50,105 bases of DNA. Source: CAZHTF01 sp964535305. GTDB taxonomy: Bacteria > Planctomycetota > Phycisphaerae > UBA1845 > Fen-1342. A program made the translations under genes and the position numbers. Below the pieces are notes generated by a model. The model was not told the DNA's origin. It ran no database searches and was given only the letters and a program-made list of their open reading frames with translations. Location: assembly GCA_964535305.1 (NCBI GenBank), contig CAZHTF010000016.1, positions 1-50,105 on the forward strand, given 5' to 3'. Below are positions 24,716-33,666 of this stretch, piece by piece; position 1 is the first letter of the stretch; every line of letters begins with the position of its first letter.

Positions 24716-24743
24716 ATTCTAAATCACGTTTGGCGCGGGTCAA
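24716..24743 (-). promoter_or_regulatory. sigma-70-type promoter for the NYN-PilZ operon
   Basis: On the minus strand TTGACC (24743-24738) is separated by 16 bases from TAGAAT (24721-24716), which is 22 bases before the ATG at 24693. This is one of only two promoters in the window with a recognisable -35. Confidence 0.65.
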
Positions 24744-24858
24744 GCAGATTCACGTTTCGTGCGATTCGAGAGCGCTTTCAATGTACGCATGCGCGTCCGG
24801 AGCGCCTGCCGGCCGACGCCATCACGCCGAGCAATTTCCGGCTGCCTGGACTTGCCCG

Positions 24859-25515
24859 CTACTGCCCCGCAAAGCGCGCCAGGTCCAACTCGCGACCCAG
24901 GATCATCAGCACCGAGTTCGGCTTGATCACCGCGTCCGGCTGCGGCAGGAAGCTGAACCGCTCGGCGCCCGGCTCGCGGACTGCCAGAACCAGCAACTCA
25001 AATTTTCGCCGCAAGTCTAGCTGAGACAACGTCTTGCCGAATGCGGACTTGGGCGCATCCACTTCCAGAATCCGGTAGTCGTCATCCAGCGAGAACATGT
25101 CGCGCAGGTTCGGATACGCGATCCGCCGCGCTGTGCGTTCGGCGGTTTGGCGCTCGGGGTAAATCACCTCGGTCGCGCCGACGGCGCGGAGGATCAAGGC
25201 GTGATCGTCGTTGCGTGCGGTACTGCGTATGACGGGCACTTCGAGCCGCTTGAGGTTCAGCGTGCTCAGAATGCTGGGCTCGATGTTGTCTTTTCCAAGG
25301 CTAACGATGGCTTCATCGACGCCGTCGCCAATCACGCCGCCAAGCACCTGAGCATCGCGCGCGTCACCGATTAACGCCCGGTGCACTTCGTCGCGGACGT
25401 CATCGACGCGCTGCGCCGACGTATCGATCGCGATCACTTCACAGCCGAGCTTGACCAGCGTACGGGCCATGTGCCCGCCGAACTGCCCGAGGCCAATGAC
25501 GCAGACGCGTTTCAT
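24859..25515 (-). CDS. ktrA: KtrA/TrkA-type potassium uptake regulatory subunit
   Basis: This 218-residue protein has an N-terminal RCK (TrkA-N) domain with the nucleotide-binding G8-x-G10-x-x-G13 (GLGQFG) and IAIDTS at the end of beta-2. A C-terminal TrkA-C domain follows (about 135-218, with LGRELDLARF). It forms an octameric cytoplasmic ring that gates the membrane subunit KtrB in response to ATP/ADP. The gene follows that for KtrB after ten bases on the same strand, so the pair forms a complete Ktr system. Confidence 0.92.
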   Translation of the reverse strand: MKRVCVIGLGQFGGHMARTLVKLGCEVIAIDTSAQRVDDVRDEVHRALIGDARDAQVLGGVIGDGVDEAIVSLGKDNIEPSILSTLNLKRLEVPVIRSTARNDDHALILRAVGATEVIYPERQTAERTARRIAYPNLRDMFSLDDDYRILEVDAPKSAFGKTLSQLDLRRKFELLVLAVREPGAERFSFLPQPDAVIKPNSVLMILGRELDLARFAGQ

Positions 25516-25525
25516 GATGCGAATC

Positions 25526-26884
25526 CTACCCGATCATCACAGCTTCCTCGGGATACTCAAAATGCCGCCGCGGACGCGCCAGCACGGCCAGCGCGATGGT
25601 CAGCGCGCCCAGCCGCCCGACGAACATCGACGCGCACAGCCAGAGCTTGCCCGCGTCGGAGAGCTGCGGCGTGATGCCGGTGGAGAGCCCGACCGTGCAG
25701 AACGCCGAAACCTGCTCAAACAGCACGCGTTCGAGCCGCATGTGCTCGACGCGGCCGACGCCCTCCGTGAGCGTCAGTACGAACACGCCCAGCAGGTTCC
25801 AGGCGGTGGTCAGGCCGATTACGAACGCGGTGCGGCGCAGGACGTCGATCGGCAGGCGCCGCCCAAGCAGCTCGATCGTCTCGCGGCCCTGCGCGCCGGC
25901 CGCGATCGCCGCCGCGCCGACCGCCAGCGAGGTGGTTTTGATCCCGCCGGCACACGATCCCGGCGACCCACCGATGTACATCAGCGCGGTGATGATCAGC
26001 AGCGTGGCCACCGGCAGCGCCGTGATGTCGATCGAGTTGAAACCGGCGGTGCGCGAAGTCACCGATTGAAACAGCGCATGATTGACGATCGCCGCCAGCG
26101 ACGATTCGCTGGTCGTCAGCCCCGTCAGCGCCAGGGCCAGCGCGCCGCCGAAGACCAGCGCCCCGCTCACCATCAGCACCAGCCGCGCGTGTAGCGTCCA
26201 GCGGACCGGCAAGCGCCGCACGCCCTGAATCCGCTGCTTTGCGCGGTCGTAGATTTCAAACAGCACCGCGTAGCCCAGCCCGCCGGCGATGACCAGCAGC
26301 ATGATGGCGTACAGACAGAGCGTGGAGCGGCCCAGTGCGATGGCGTTGTCGCTGTACACTGAAAAGCCCGCGTTGCAAAAAGCCGAGATCGCGATGAACA
26401 CCGCTTCGAACCAGCCGCTTCGGGGCAGCTCGATCGTCTGCATGCCCACGTAGATCGCCGCCGCACCGAGCGCTTCGATCAGCAACGTCATCCCGAAAAT
26501 ACGGCGAACGGAGCGTTTCAGGCTGATGCGACTCTCCTGAAACAGGAACGAGTCACGCACCGCCGTTTGCGAGCCCAGCGACAGGCGACTGCCAAAGACC
26601 TGTGCGGCGGCGGCCGCGAAGGTCATGATGCCCAGTCCGCCCAGCTGGATCAGCAGCAGCAGCACAACGTGCCCGGCTTGGGTGTACTCGCTGGCCGGGT
26701 CAACCGTGGCCAGCCCGGTGACGCACACCGCGGAGGTGGCCGTAAAAAAATCGTCCAGCCAGGTGTTACGGCTGTGCTCGCTGTGGCATTGCGGGATGCG
26801 CAGCGCCAGCGTTCCCGCAAGGATCAGACCTGCGAAGGTCAGCGCCAACTGCGCCTCGGCCCGCCACCAGAAGCCGACGATCAT
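25526..26884 (-). CDS. ktrB: KtrB/TrkH-type potassium channel subunit
   Basis: This 452-residue inner-membrane protein is built from four M1-P-M2 repeats. The four selectivity-filter glycines are present: G57 (CVTGLAT), G172 (CNAGFSV), G280 (RTAGFNS) and G398 (CTVGLST). The GGSPGSCAGGIKTTS gating segment (304-318) is intact. The protein imports potassium, probably with sodium coupling as in KtrAB, together with the RCK protein encoded directly after it. The ATG at 26884 has GGAGG eight bases upstream. Confidence 0.94.
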   Translation of the reverse strand: MIVGFWWRAEAQLALTFAGLILAGTLALRIPQCHSEHSRNTWLDDFFTATSAVCVTGLATVDPASEYTQAGHVVLLLLIQLGGLGIMTFAAAAAQVFGSRLSLGSQTAVRDSFLFQESRISLKRSVRRIFGMTLLIEALGAAAIYVGMQTIELPRSGWFEAVFIAISAFCNAGFSVYSDNAIALGRSTLCLYAIMLLVIAGGLGYAVLFEIYDRAKQRIQGVRRLPVRWTLHARLVLMVSGALVFGGALALALTGLTTSESSLAAIVNHALFQSVTSRTAGFNSIDITALPVATLLIITALMYIGGSPGSCAGGIKTTSLAVGAAAIAAGAQGRETIELLGRRLPIDVLRRTAFVIGLTTAWNLLGVFVLTLTEGVGRVEHMRLERVLFEQVSAFCTVGLSTGITPQLSDAGKLWLCASMFVGRLGALTIALAVLARPRRHFEYPEEAVMIG

Positions 26885-26930
26885 GCCGCGCGCCTCCAGC
26901 CTGCGTCGCCGAGTTTGCGGCCGTAGTGGT

Positions 26931-28358
26931 TCAGCGCGGGCCCTCCGCTGGAGCTTCGGGGCGCGGTTGGCTCAGGCGGGCTTCGGCGGCGTCGCGACGC
27001 GGGCCGTAGCGCTTCTCGATCGCGTCCTCCTCGGCGTACTTCAGCAGCAGCTCGCGCGCTTCGATCCGCAGCAGCGCACCGTCGGCATCGGTATAGACCG
27101 TCGCCGGGCGGCCGACCAGCCCCTCGCGCGTCTCGAACGCGTTGGCGGTTTCCCCAGGCCGCTCGGGCAGCGGCTTTGGCCCAAGCGGCTGAATCACGTG
27201 CGTGATCAACGCACGGGTCTCGGCGTCATAGATCGAGAACGCCAGCGGGTCGGATTGCCCCACGCCCAGCAGTGTTGGCAACATCCGCACGATCGCCAGC
27301 CCCAGGTAGGTGCTGCCCACGCGGATCGGATTGCGCGGCTCGCGCAGCCCCGTGTCGGCGCTGGTGCGCATCGTGGAGAACAGCACGTTCCGCTCGCGAA
27401 TGTACTGATCAATCTTGATCAACGCCGGCGTGCGCGGGTCGGCCGGGATCTGCACGCTGCGCATCTCGGCCAGCTCGCTCTCCAGGTCGTCGCTCACGAA
27501 CAGATCCACACGCGTGTGCTGGGCGCTGCCATCTTCGGCGAAACGCCAGGAGCGCTCGCGCACGCGCACCCCGACTTTCCCGCTGTCTGAAAAGCGCGGG
27601 TCGTCAAAGCTGGCGCGCTCGCGCTGCGCCTGCCGTGTCAGGTAGCCGACCGCCTTGCCGCCCAGAAAGATCTCAAACGTGCGCTGCGCCGGGTCGATGA
27701 ACACGCCGCCCAGGTGCGGCCGCAACCGCTTCTCGCGAAAAGTTTGCCCGTTCTTGAGCTGGGCGCGGATCGGCTCGGCGGTTTGCGGGTCGTACGTGAC
27801 GCGCAGCGTTGAAATCACCCGCTCAAACGCGAGCCTGGCGGCGGCATCATCGGCCGCGCCGGGAATCAGCGTCGAATACGTCAGCACCCAGACCGTGGTC
27901 GGGTCCAGCGGGACGCAGCCATAAAGCGTCAGCGTCGAATCCACGCCGAAACGCGACTCGATCGCGACGATCGCGCTCTCGCGCCCAGCCAGCGTGCGCT
28001 TGTCGGCCTTGCCGACGCGCGCGTCGCCGATGTCCGCCGCGATTTGGGCGAACGTCTCCAGCCAGGCCTGGAAATCGTCGGCGCCGGCGTTGGGGAAAAT
28101 CAGCACCTGCAGCGTCGCGCGGCCATCAGCGGCCTTGCCGCGCAGCAGCCCGACCGATTCTCCAGGTCCAAAAAAACCGGTGCGGTCGTAGGCCCAGCCG
28201 CTCGGCAGCCGCAGCTCAAATCCAAAGCTCACGTCGACGAAGGGGATGGTGTCTGGCTGTGTGGCGCTGGCCGCGGGTTGCTGCGCCTGCGCCGCCGGGA
28301 TAAGACTCTTGACGGCAAGCAGCGTCAGCATCGTCCAGATTGTGCGGCGGGTCGACAT
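26931..28358 (-). CDS. secreted protein of unknown function
   Basis: The product has 475 residues from the ATG at 28358, which has AAGG eight bases upstream and is followed at once by a signal peptide (RRTIWTMLTLLAVKSLIPAAQA, cleavage after AQA). Longer in-frame starts to 28508 would overlap the divergent protease gene. The mature part is beta-rich, starting FVDVSFGFELRLPSGWAYDR, a PsbP/DUF-like opening seen in many exported proteins, and has an Arg/Glu/Pro-rich end. No catalytic motif is visible. It lies upstream of ktrB on the same strand with 46 bases between, but a functional link is not evident. Confidence 0.75.
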   Translation of the reverse strand: MSTRRTIWTMLTLLAVKSLIPAAQAQQPAASATQPDTIPFVDVSFGFELRLPSGWAYDRTGFFGPGESVGLLRGKAADGRATLQVLIFPNAGADDFQAWLETFAQIAADIGDARVGKADKRTLAGRESAIVAIESRFGVDSTLTLYGCVPLDPTTVWVLTYSTLIPGAADDAAARLAFERVISTLRVTYDPQTAEPIRAQLKNGQTFREKRLRPHLGGVFIDPAQRTFEIFLGGKAVGYLTRQAQRERASFDDPRFSDSGKVGVRVRERSWRFAEDGSAQHTRVDLFVSDDLESELAEMRSVQIPADPRTPALIKIDQYIRERNVLFSTMRTSADTGLREPRNPIRVGSTYLGLAIVRMLPTLLGVGQSDPLAFSIYDAETRALITHVIQPLGPKPLPERPGETANAFETREGLVGRPATVYTDADGALLRIEARELLLKYAEEDAIEKRYGPRRDAAEARLSQPRPEAPAEGPR

Positions 28359-28480
28359 GCGTAACGCCTTGCGTGATGATCCGTGATGCGAGTGTTTCAT
28401 AGCATGTAGACCGCGAGGCGGCGCGTCAACGACGCCGGCGGCGGAAGACGGCGCGGCAACGGCGCTGCCGGGAGATACGT

Positions 28481-29881
28481 ATGTGCTGGACCGGACGATT
28501 CGCGGCATTCACCCTGATCACGATCGGCCTAGCGCCGCCCGCCGAGGCGCAGCCCGCCGCCAGCCTGCCGGCGACGACCCGCCCCGTCATGACACAGGCG
28601 CAGCTCGTCCAGATGGCCCGTGACGTTGAGAAGCAGGTCGAGGCGCTGCGCGGCTGGAAGTTCAAGCACGCCGTGAAAACCGAGGTGCGGAACGAGCAGC
28701 AGCTCCGCGAATACATTGAGAAGAAACTGTTCGAGGAGGAGCTGGGCGGCGGAAAACTGGAGCGCACGCAGGCCCTGCTGCGAATGGTCGGCTTGATCCC
28801 GCTGGATTGCGACCTGCGCCAGACCTTCATCGACGTGCTGCTTAACCAGGTTGGCGGCTTCTACGACCCTGATACCAAGATGTTCTACATGCTGCAACGC
28901 AGCGGCGTGGACTACGGCCCGCTGCTGAATCGCACGCTGGTGGCGCACGAGTTGACGCACGCGCTCGACGACCAGCACCTCGACCTCGAGAAGCTCATGA
29001 AAAGCCGCGAGATGACCGAGGACTGGGCCATGACCATCGGCGCCGTGGTCGAGGGCTCGGCCACCGCGCTGATGACCCGCTACCTGATGCAGGAGCAGGC
29101 TTCCGGCGAATACGACGCGGAGGAGCTCAGCCGCGTCATCGCCGATGAGATGGCCCGCAGCCGCGCGTTCACGCAATCGCCGCCGTACTTCTCGCGCCTG
29201 ATGGCCAGCTACGTCTGCGGGATGTTTTTCGTGCAGCGCGACACGTTGATGCTGGCGGACCCGCTGGGAGAGCAGCAGGTGGGCGAGCACATGTTGCGGC
29301 TGGCCAAGTCGCCACCGGTGAGCACCGAGCAGATTCTGCACCCGGAGAAGTACTGGGACGCGGCGCAGCGCGATCTTCCCGTGCTGGTCGATGACGAAGA
29401 CGCGCAGCGCCTGTGGCGCGGCACGGGGCTGCACGCGGTGCACTCCGACACGCTGGGCGAAATGTCCTGCGCGCTGCTCACCAACCCTGCCGACCAAACG
29501 CTCAACCTGCTGGCGGCTTCGCTGCCGACCTATTGGACCAATGATGCCGCCAGCGGCTGGGACGGTGACCGCTTCTACCTGCTGGCCGCCGGCGATTCGC
29601 TCGAGCAGGCCCGCAAGGAGCTGCGCGGCCTGAAAGGCCTGTGGGTCACGCTCTGGGACACCAAGGACGACCGCGACGAATTCGTCGAAACCTATCAGGA
29701 CGCGCGGCCGGCGGAAGGTCGGCGGATGTTCCTACTCGGGCAGCGCGGCGCGGTCTTCCTGTTCGGGTTTGACGCGGCGGCGACAGCGGCAATACAGTCG
29801 AAGCTGCGCGAGCTGCCGCTGCGCTTCAGCAGCGACGGCAAGGCCTGGTCACTGGACGAGCCTGCACCGCGCGGCCGCTGA
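28481..29881 (+). CDS. secreted zinc metalloprotease-like protein
   Basis: The 466-residue product has a signal peptide (FAAFTLITIGLAPPAEA) and a zinc site HELTH (156-160) followed by ALDDQH. E191 in VVEGSATAL is the probable third ligand, as in gluzincin-type peptidases. The preceding segment GGFYDPDTKMFYM is typical of DUF-type exported zincins. It is expected in the periplasm or outside the cell; the substrate is unknown. The ATG has GGGAGA five bases upstream. It is divergent from the secreted protein at 26931-28358, with 122 bases between the starts. Confidence 0.82.
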   Translation: MCWTGRFAAFTLITIGLAPPAEAQPAASLPATTRPVMTQAQLVQMARDVEKQVEALRGWKFKHAVKTEVRNEQQLREYIEKKLFEEELGGGKLERTQALLRMVGLIPLDCDLRQTFIDVLLNQVGGFYDPDTKMFYMLQRSGVDYGPLLNRTLVAHELTHALDDQHLDLEKLMKSREMTEDWAMTIGAVVEGSATALMTRYLMQEQASGEYDAEELSRVIADEMARSRAFTQSPPYFSRLMASYVCGMFFVQRDTLMLADPLGEQQVGEHMLRLAKSPPVSTEQILHPEKYWDAAQRDLPVLVDDEDAQRLWRGTGLHAVHSDTLGEMSCALLTNPADQTLNLLAASLPTYWTNDAASGWDGDRFYLLAAGDSLEQARKELRGLKGLWVTLWDTKDDRDEFVETYQDARPAEGRRMFLLGQRGAVFLFGFDAAATAAIQSKLRELPLRFSSDGKAWSLDEPAPRGR

Positions 29882-29959
29882 GCGGTGCTGTGCTGCCCGC
29901 GTGTGTGTCGCGCAGACCGCGCCGATCGCCGACCCGCCGCGCTGGCAGCGGAGACTCAT

Positions 29960-30916
29960 TTGATCGAGCAGCCATTCCACGCGGGCGAACTGGCCGTGCA
30001 GGCCCGCGCCGGCGTGCAGGCCGAGGCGCAGCGCGTCGCGCGGGTGCTCGCCGCGCACATCCCGGAGGACTACTGGGATCTGATCGAGTCGCTGCCGCTG
30101 CTGATTGTCGGCAGCACGGCGCAATCGGCCGGCGGCGGGCCGTGGATCAGCGCGCTGTGCGGGCCCGCGGGTTTCGTGCGGGTCGAGAGTCACACGCGTC
30201 TGCGCATACAGGCGTCGCTCGCGCACGACGCGCGGCTGCGCGAGAACCTGCTGAAGTCCACGCCGCTGGGGCTGCTGTTCATTGATCTTGCCTCGCGCAA
30301 GCGCTATCGCGTGAATGGCGTCGTGACGCACGCGGACGCGCTTGGCTTCGCGCTGCGCGTCGAGGTGGCCTTCGGCAATTGCCCCAAGTACATCCAGCGT
30401 CGCGCGTTCGCCTGGGCGACACAGTCGCAATCGGCGGCGGACGCGCCTCAGGCGCGGTGCGGCGCCTTGTTGAATGCAGCGCAGCGCGACTGGATCCGCC
30501 GCGCCGACACGTTCTTCATCGCCAGCGCACACGCCGACGAACCCGCGACCGCCGCGGCTGCGGGGCAGGGCCGCGCGGGCGTGGACGCGTCGCACCGCGG
30601 CGGCAATCCCGGGTTCATCCAGGTGCGTGACGACGGCGTGCTGCAGATCCCCGATTATTCCGGCAACAACATGTTCCAGACGCTGGGCAATCTCGAGCTT
30701 GATCCGCGCGCCGCGCTGCTGTTCATCGATTTTGAGCGCGGCGACACGCTGCAGCTTTCGGGCATTGCCCGCGTGGACTGGGACCCGCGCGCCGCCGCCG
30801 CGCTGCCCGGTGCGCGGCGTGTCTTGCGTTTTGAGCCCGAGCTGGTGTGCGAGACGCGCGGCGCGATCGCGCTGCGTGCCGCGTTTGGCGGCTATTCGCC
30901 ATTCAATCCGATCTGA
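29960..30916 (+). CDS. pyridoxamine 5'-phosphate oxidase-like flavin-nucleotide-binding protein
   Basis: This 318-residue protein belongs to the split-barrel FMN-binding superfamily. The C-terminal half carries GFIQVRDDGVLQIPDYSGNN and MFQTLGNLELDPRAALLFIDF, characteristic of the PNPOx-like flavin-nucleotide-binding group, and the earlier CPKYIQRRAF is also family-typical. Members are linked to detoxification or redox reactions, but the substrate is unknown. I chose a TTG at 29960 because GGAG lies six bases before it; an upstream start at 29885 would add 25 Arg/Cys-rich residues with no ribosome site. It follows the protease gene closely. Confidence 0.82.
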   Translation: MIEQPFHAGELAVQARAGVQAEAQRVARVLAAHIPEDYWDLIESLPLLIVGSTAQSAGGGPWISALCGPAGFVRVESHTRLRIQASLAHDARLRENLLKSTPLGLLFIDLASRKRYRVNGVVTHADALGFALRVEVAFGNCPKYIQRRAFAWATQSQSAADAPQARCGALLNAAQRDWIRRADTFFIASAHADEPATAAAAGQGRAGVDASHRGGNPGFIQVRDDGVLQIPDYSGNNMFQTLGNLELDPRAALLFIDFERGDTLQLSGIARVDWDPRAAAALPGARRVLRFEPELVCETRGAIALRAAFGGYSPFNPI

Positions 30917-30987
30917 GGCGGCGCGGCTGCGTGACCGCTGCGACCGGACCGCCGCGGTATTGGTTTGAGCAGCAGAAACGCAGCGGA

Positions 30988-30993
30988 TAAAGT
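30988..30993 (+). promoter_or_regulatory. -10-like TAAAGT six bases before mutS
   Basis: TAAAGT is followed by CGGGTT and the GTG start at 31000, with no purine-rich ribosome site between. It is consistent with leaderless transcription. Confidence 0.4.
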
Positions 30994-30999
30994 CGGGTT

Positions 31000-33666
31000 G
31001 TGACGGAACGTACGGCCACGCCTCGCGCGCTTGCTCCAGCGGCCATGCCGCCCGCCGATGCCGACCTGACGCCCGCGATGCGACAGTACGTCGAGCAGAA
31101 GCGCAGCGTGGGCGAAGCGCTGCTGCTGTTTCGCATGGGGGATTTCTACGAGATTTTCTATGACGACGCGAAGTGCGCCGCCAGGCTGCTGGGCATCACG
31201 CTCACCAGTCGCGACGGCGGCCGCACGCCGCTGGCGGGCATTCCCTACCACGCGCTAGACAGCTACCTGTCCAAGCTGGTGGCGGCCGGTTGCAAAGTCG
31301 CGATCAGCGAGCAGATCGAGGACCCGCGCAGCGCCAAGGGTGTCGTGCAGCGCGCCGTGGTGCGGGTGGTCACGCCGGGGACGCTGACCGAAGCGTCGCT
31401 GCTAGACCGCGACCGGCCGAATGTGCTGGCCGCAGCGCACGGCAGCGGACCGCGGGCTGGGCTGGCGGCGCTGGAACTTGCCAGCGGGCAATTTTCGGTG
31501 ATGCGCTGCGATCCGCAGCATTGGCTCGAGGAGCTCTGTCGACTTTCGCCCGCGGAACTGCTGCTGGCCGACGACGCCCCCGCCGACGCGGCGCTGCAAG
31601 AGGAGCTGCGCGAGCGTTGCGGGACGGCCGTGACGCTGCGAAGCAGCGCCGACTTCGGCGCGAGCCGCGCCGAGCGGCTGCTGCACGAGCAGTTCCAAAC
31701 GCGCACACTCGAGGGCTTCGGCTTCGAACGCGTCGACGAATCGTTGCAGGCCGCCGGGGCACTCCTGGCCTATGTGCTCGAAACGCAACGGCAGGCAGCG
31801 CTGCATCTCCAGCCGCCACGGCGGCGCGAGGCGCGGGCCTTTGTCGGGCTGGACCCAGCCACGCTGCGCGCGTTGGAGATCGAGCGCACCATTCGCGGCA
31901 ACACGCGCGAGGGCGCGCTGCTGGCGGCCGTCGACCGCACCTGCAACCCGATGGGCGCCCGGCTGCTGCGAAACTGGCTGTGCTACCCGCTGCGCGACCT
32001 GCCACAGATCGCCGCCCGCCAGGCGCTGATCGACCGCTTTCGCGAGCACAGCGGCCCGCGCGCCCGGCTGCGCCAGGCGCTGCGCACGCTGGGGGACATC
32101 GAGCGGCTGGTGGGCCGCATCGGCGTACGGCGGATTCACCCGCGCGACCTGCGCGCCCTCGGCGATGGCCTGGGGGAGCTGCAGTCGGTTCGCGCCGCGT
32201 TATCCGAGATCGCGGCCGAATGCACCGAGCGCTACGTCGCCCGGCTGACGGGGCTCGACGAACTGGGCGCCGAGCTGCGGCAGCTGCTGCGGCCCGATCC
32301 GCCAATCACGCTGCGCGAAGGCGCAATATTCGCCGCCGGCGTTCACGACGAGCTCGATCGCCTGCGCTTGATCGGGAGCGCGGGCCAGCAGTTCCTCACC
32401 GAGTTTCAGGCACGCGAGGCCGCCCGCACCGGCATTCCCTCGCTCAAGGTCGGCTTCAACAAGGTTTTTGGCTTTTACGTCGAGATCAGCAACGCGCACC
32501 GCGATCGCGCACCGGCGGATTACGTTCGAAAACAGACCGTCAAGAACGCCGAGCGCTACATCACCGACGAGCTCAAGCGGCACGAGGCGGACGTGCTTTC
32601 GGCCGAGTCACGCGCGCACGAGCTGGAATACGCGGAATTCTGCGCGCTGCGCGAGCGACTGAGCGCGCACATCGCGCCGCTGCAGGACGCGGCCGCGGCC
32701 CTGGCCGAGCTGGACGTGCTGGCCGGCTGGGCCGAGCTGTCAGTGGAGCGCCGCTATTGCCGGCCGGAATTCGTGGCCGAGCCGCGGCTGGAGATTCACG
32801 AGGGGCGGCACCCGGTGCTCGAGCAGCTGCTCGAGAGTCACTTCGTTCCCAACGACGTCGCCTTGCAGCCGCCGGGAGCCTGCCTGGCGCTGATCACCGG
32901 GCCGAACATGGCCGGGAAAAGCACCTACATCCGCCAAACGGCCCTACTGGCCCTGCTGGCGCATTGCGGCTGCTGGGTGCCGGCGACGCGCATGCAACTG
33001 GGTTTGCTGGATCGCATCTTCACGCGCATCGGCGCGGCGGACGAGCTGGCCCGCGGGCAATCGACCTTCATGGTCGAGATGATCGAAGCCGCCAACATCC
33101 TGCACAACGCCACGCGCGAAAGCCTGGTGATTCTCGACGAAGTCGGCCGCGGCACGAGCACGTTCGACGGGCTGGCGCTGGCCTGGGCCATCGCCGAGCA
33201 CCTGGCCACGCGCGTCGGCTGCGCCACGCTCTTCGCCACGCACTATCACGAGCTGACCGAGCTCGGCGGGCTGCTGGACGGCGTCTTCAACCTGAACGTC
33301 GCGGTCCGCGAGTTTGAAGACCAGATCGTGTTTCTGCATCACATCGTGCCCGGCGCGGCGCGCTCCAGCTACGGGCTGCACGTCGCGGGGCTGGCGGGGC
33401 TGCCGCGCGGCGTGCTCGAGCGGGCCAGCGCGGTGCTGGGCGAGCTGGAACGCAACTTCTCACGCGAGAGCCAGCGGCCGGTGCTGGCCGCGGCGCAGCG
33501 CCGCCGACAGCGGCAATTGCGGCTGTTCGAGGAGCCCGAGGAGCAGATCGTGCGCGCCCTGCGCGAGCTGGAGCTTGACGCACTAGATCCGCAGCGAGCT
33601 CTTCAGCAGTTGCACGCTTGGCGCAAGCTGCTGAACGCGCCAGGTACCGCGGAGAACGGGGCGTGA
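31000..33666 (+). CDS. mutS: DNA mismatch repair protein MutS
   Basis: This 888-residue MutS1 recognises mismatches and starts repair. The mismatch-probing F49-Y50-E51 (GDFYEIF) is intact. The connector, lever and clamp domains follow, then the ATPase core with Walker A GPNMAGKST (634-642), D713-E714 of Walker B (LVILDEVGRGTSTFDG) and FATHYHEL. The protein ends with the helical dimerisation tail. The start is a GTG at 31000 without a ribosome site; an in-frame ATG at codon 16 also lacks one. Its TGA overlaps the GTG of the next gene. No mutL is in the window. Confidence 0.96.
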   Translation: MTERTATPRALAPAAMPPADADLTPAMRQYVEQKRSVGEALLLFRMGDFYEIFYDDAKCAARLLGITLTSRDGGRTPLAGIPYHALDSYLSKLVAAGCKVAISEQIEDPRSAKGVVQRAVVRVVTPGTLTEASLLDRDRPNVLAAAHGSGPRAGLAALELASGQFSVMRCDPQHWLEELCRLSPAELLLADDAPADAALQEELRERCGTAVTLRSSADFGASRAERLLHEQFQTRTLEGFGFERVDESLQAAGALLAYVLETQRQAALHLQPPRRREARAFVGLDPATLRALEIERTIRGNTREGALLAAVDRTCNPMGARLLRNWLCYPLRDLPQIAARQALIDRFREHSGPRARLRQALRTLGDIERLVGRIGVRRIHPRDLRALGDGLGELQSVRAALSEIAAECTERYVARLTGLDELGAELRQLLRPDPPITLREGAIFAAGVHDELDRLRLIGSAGQQFLTEFQAREAARTGIPSLKVGFNKVFGFYVEISNAHRDRAPADYVRKQTVKNAERYITDELKRHEADVLSAESRAHELEYAEFCALRERLSAHIAPLQDAAAALAELDVLAGWAELSVERRYCRPEFVAEPRLEIHEGRHPVLEQLLESHFVPNDVALQPPGACLALITGPNMAGKSTYIRQTALLALLAHCGCWVPATRMQLGLLDRIFTRIGAADELARGQSTFMVEMIEAANILHNATRESLVILDEVGRGTSTFDGLALAWAIAEHLATRVGCATLFATHYHELTELGGLLDGVFNLNVAVREFEDQIVFLHHIVPGAARSSYGLHVAGLAGLPRGVLERASAVLGELERNFSRESQRPVLAAAQRRRQRQLRLFEEPEEQIVRALRELELDALDPQRALQQLHAWRKLLNAPGTAENGA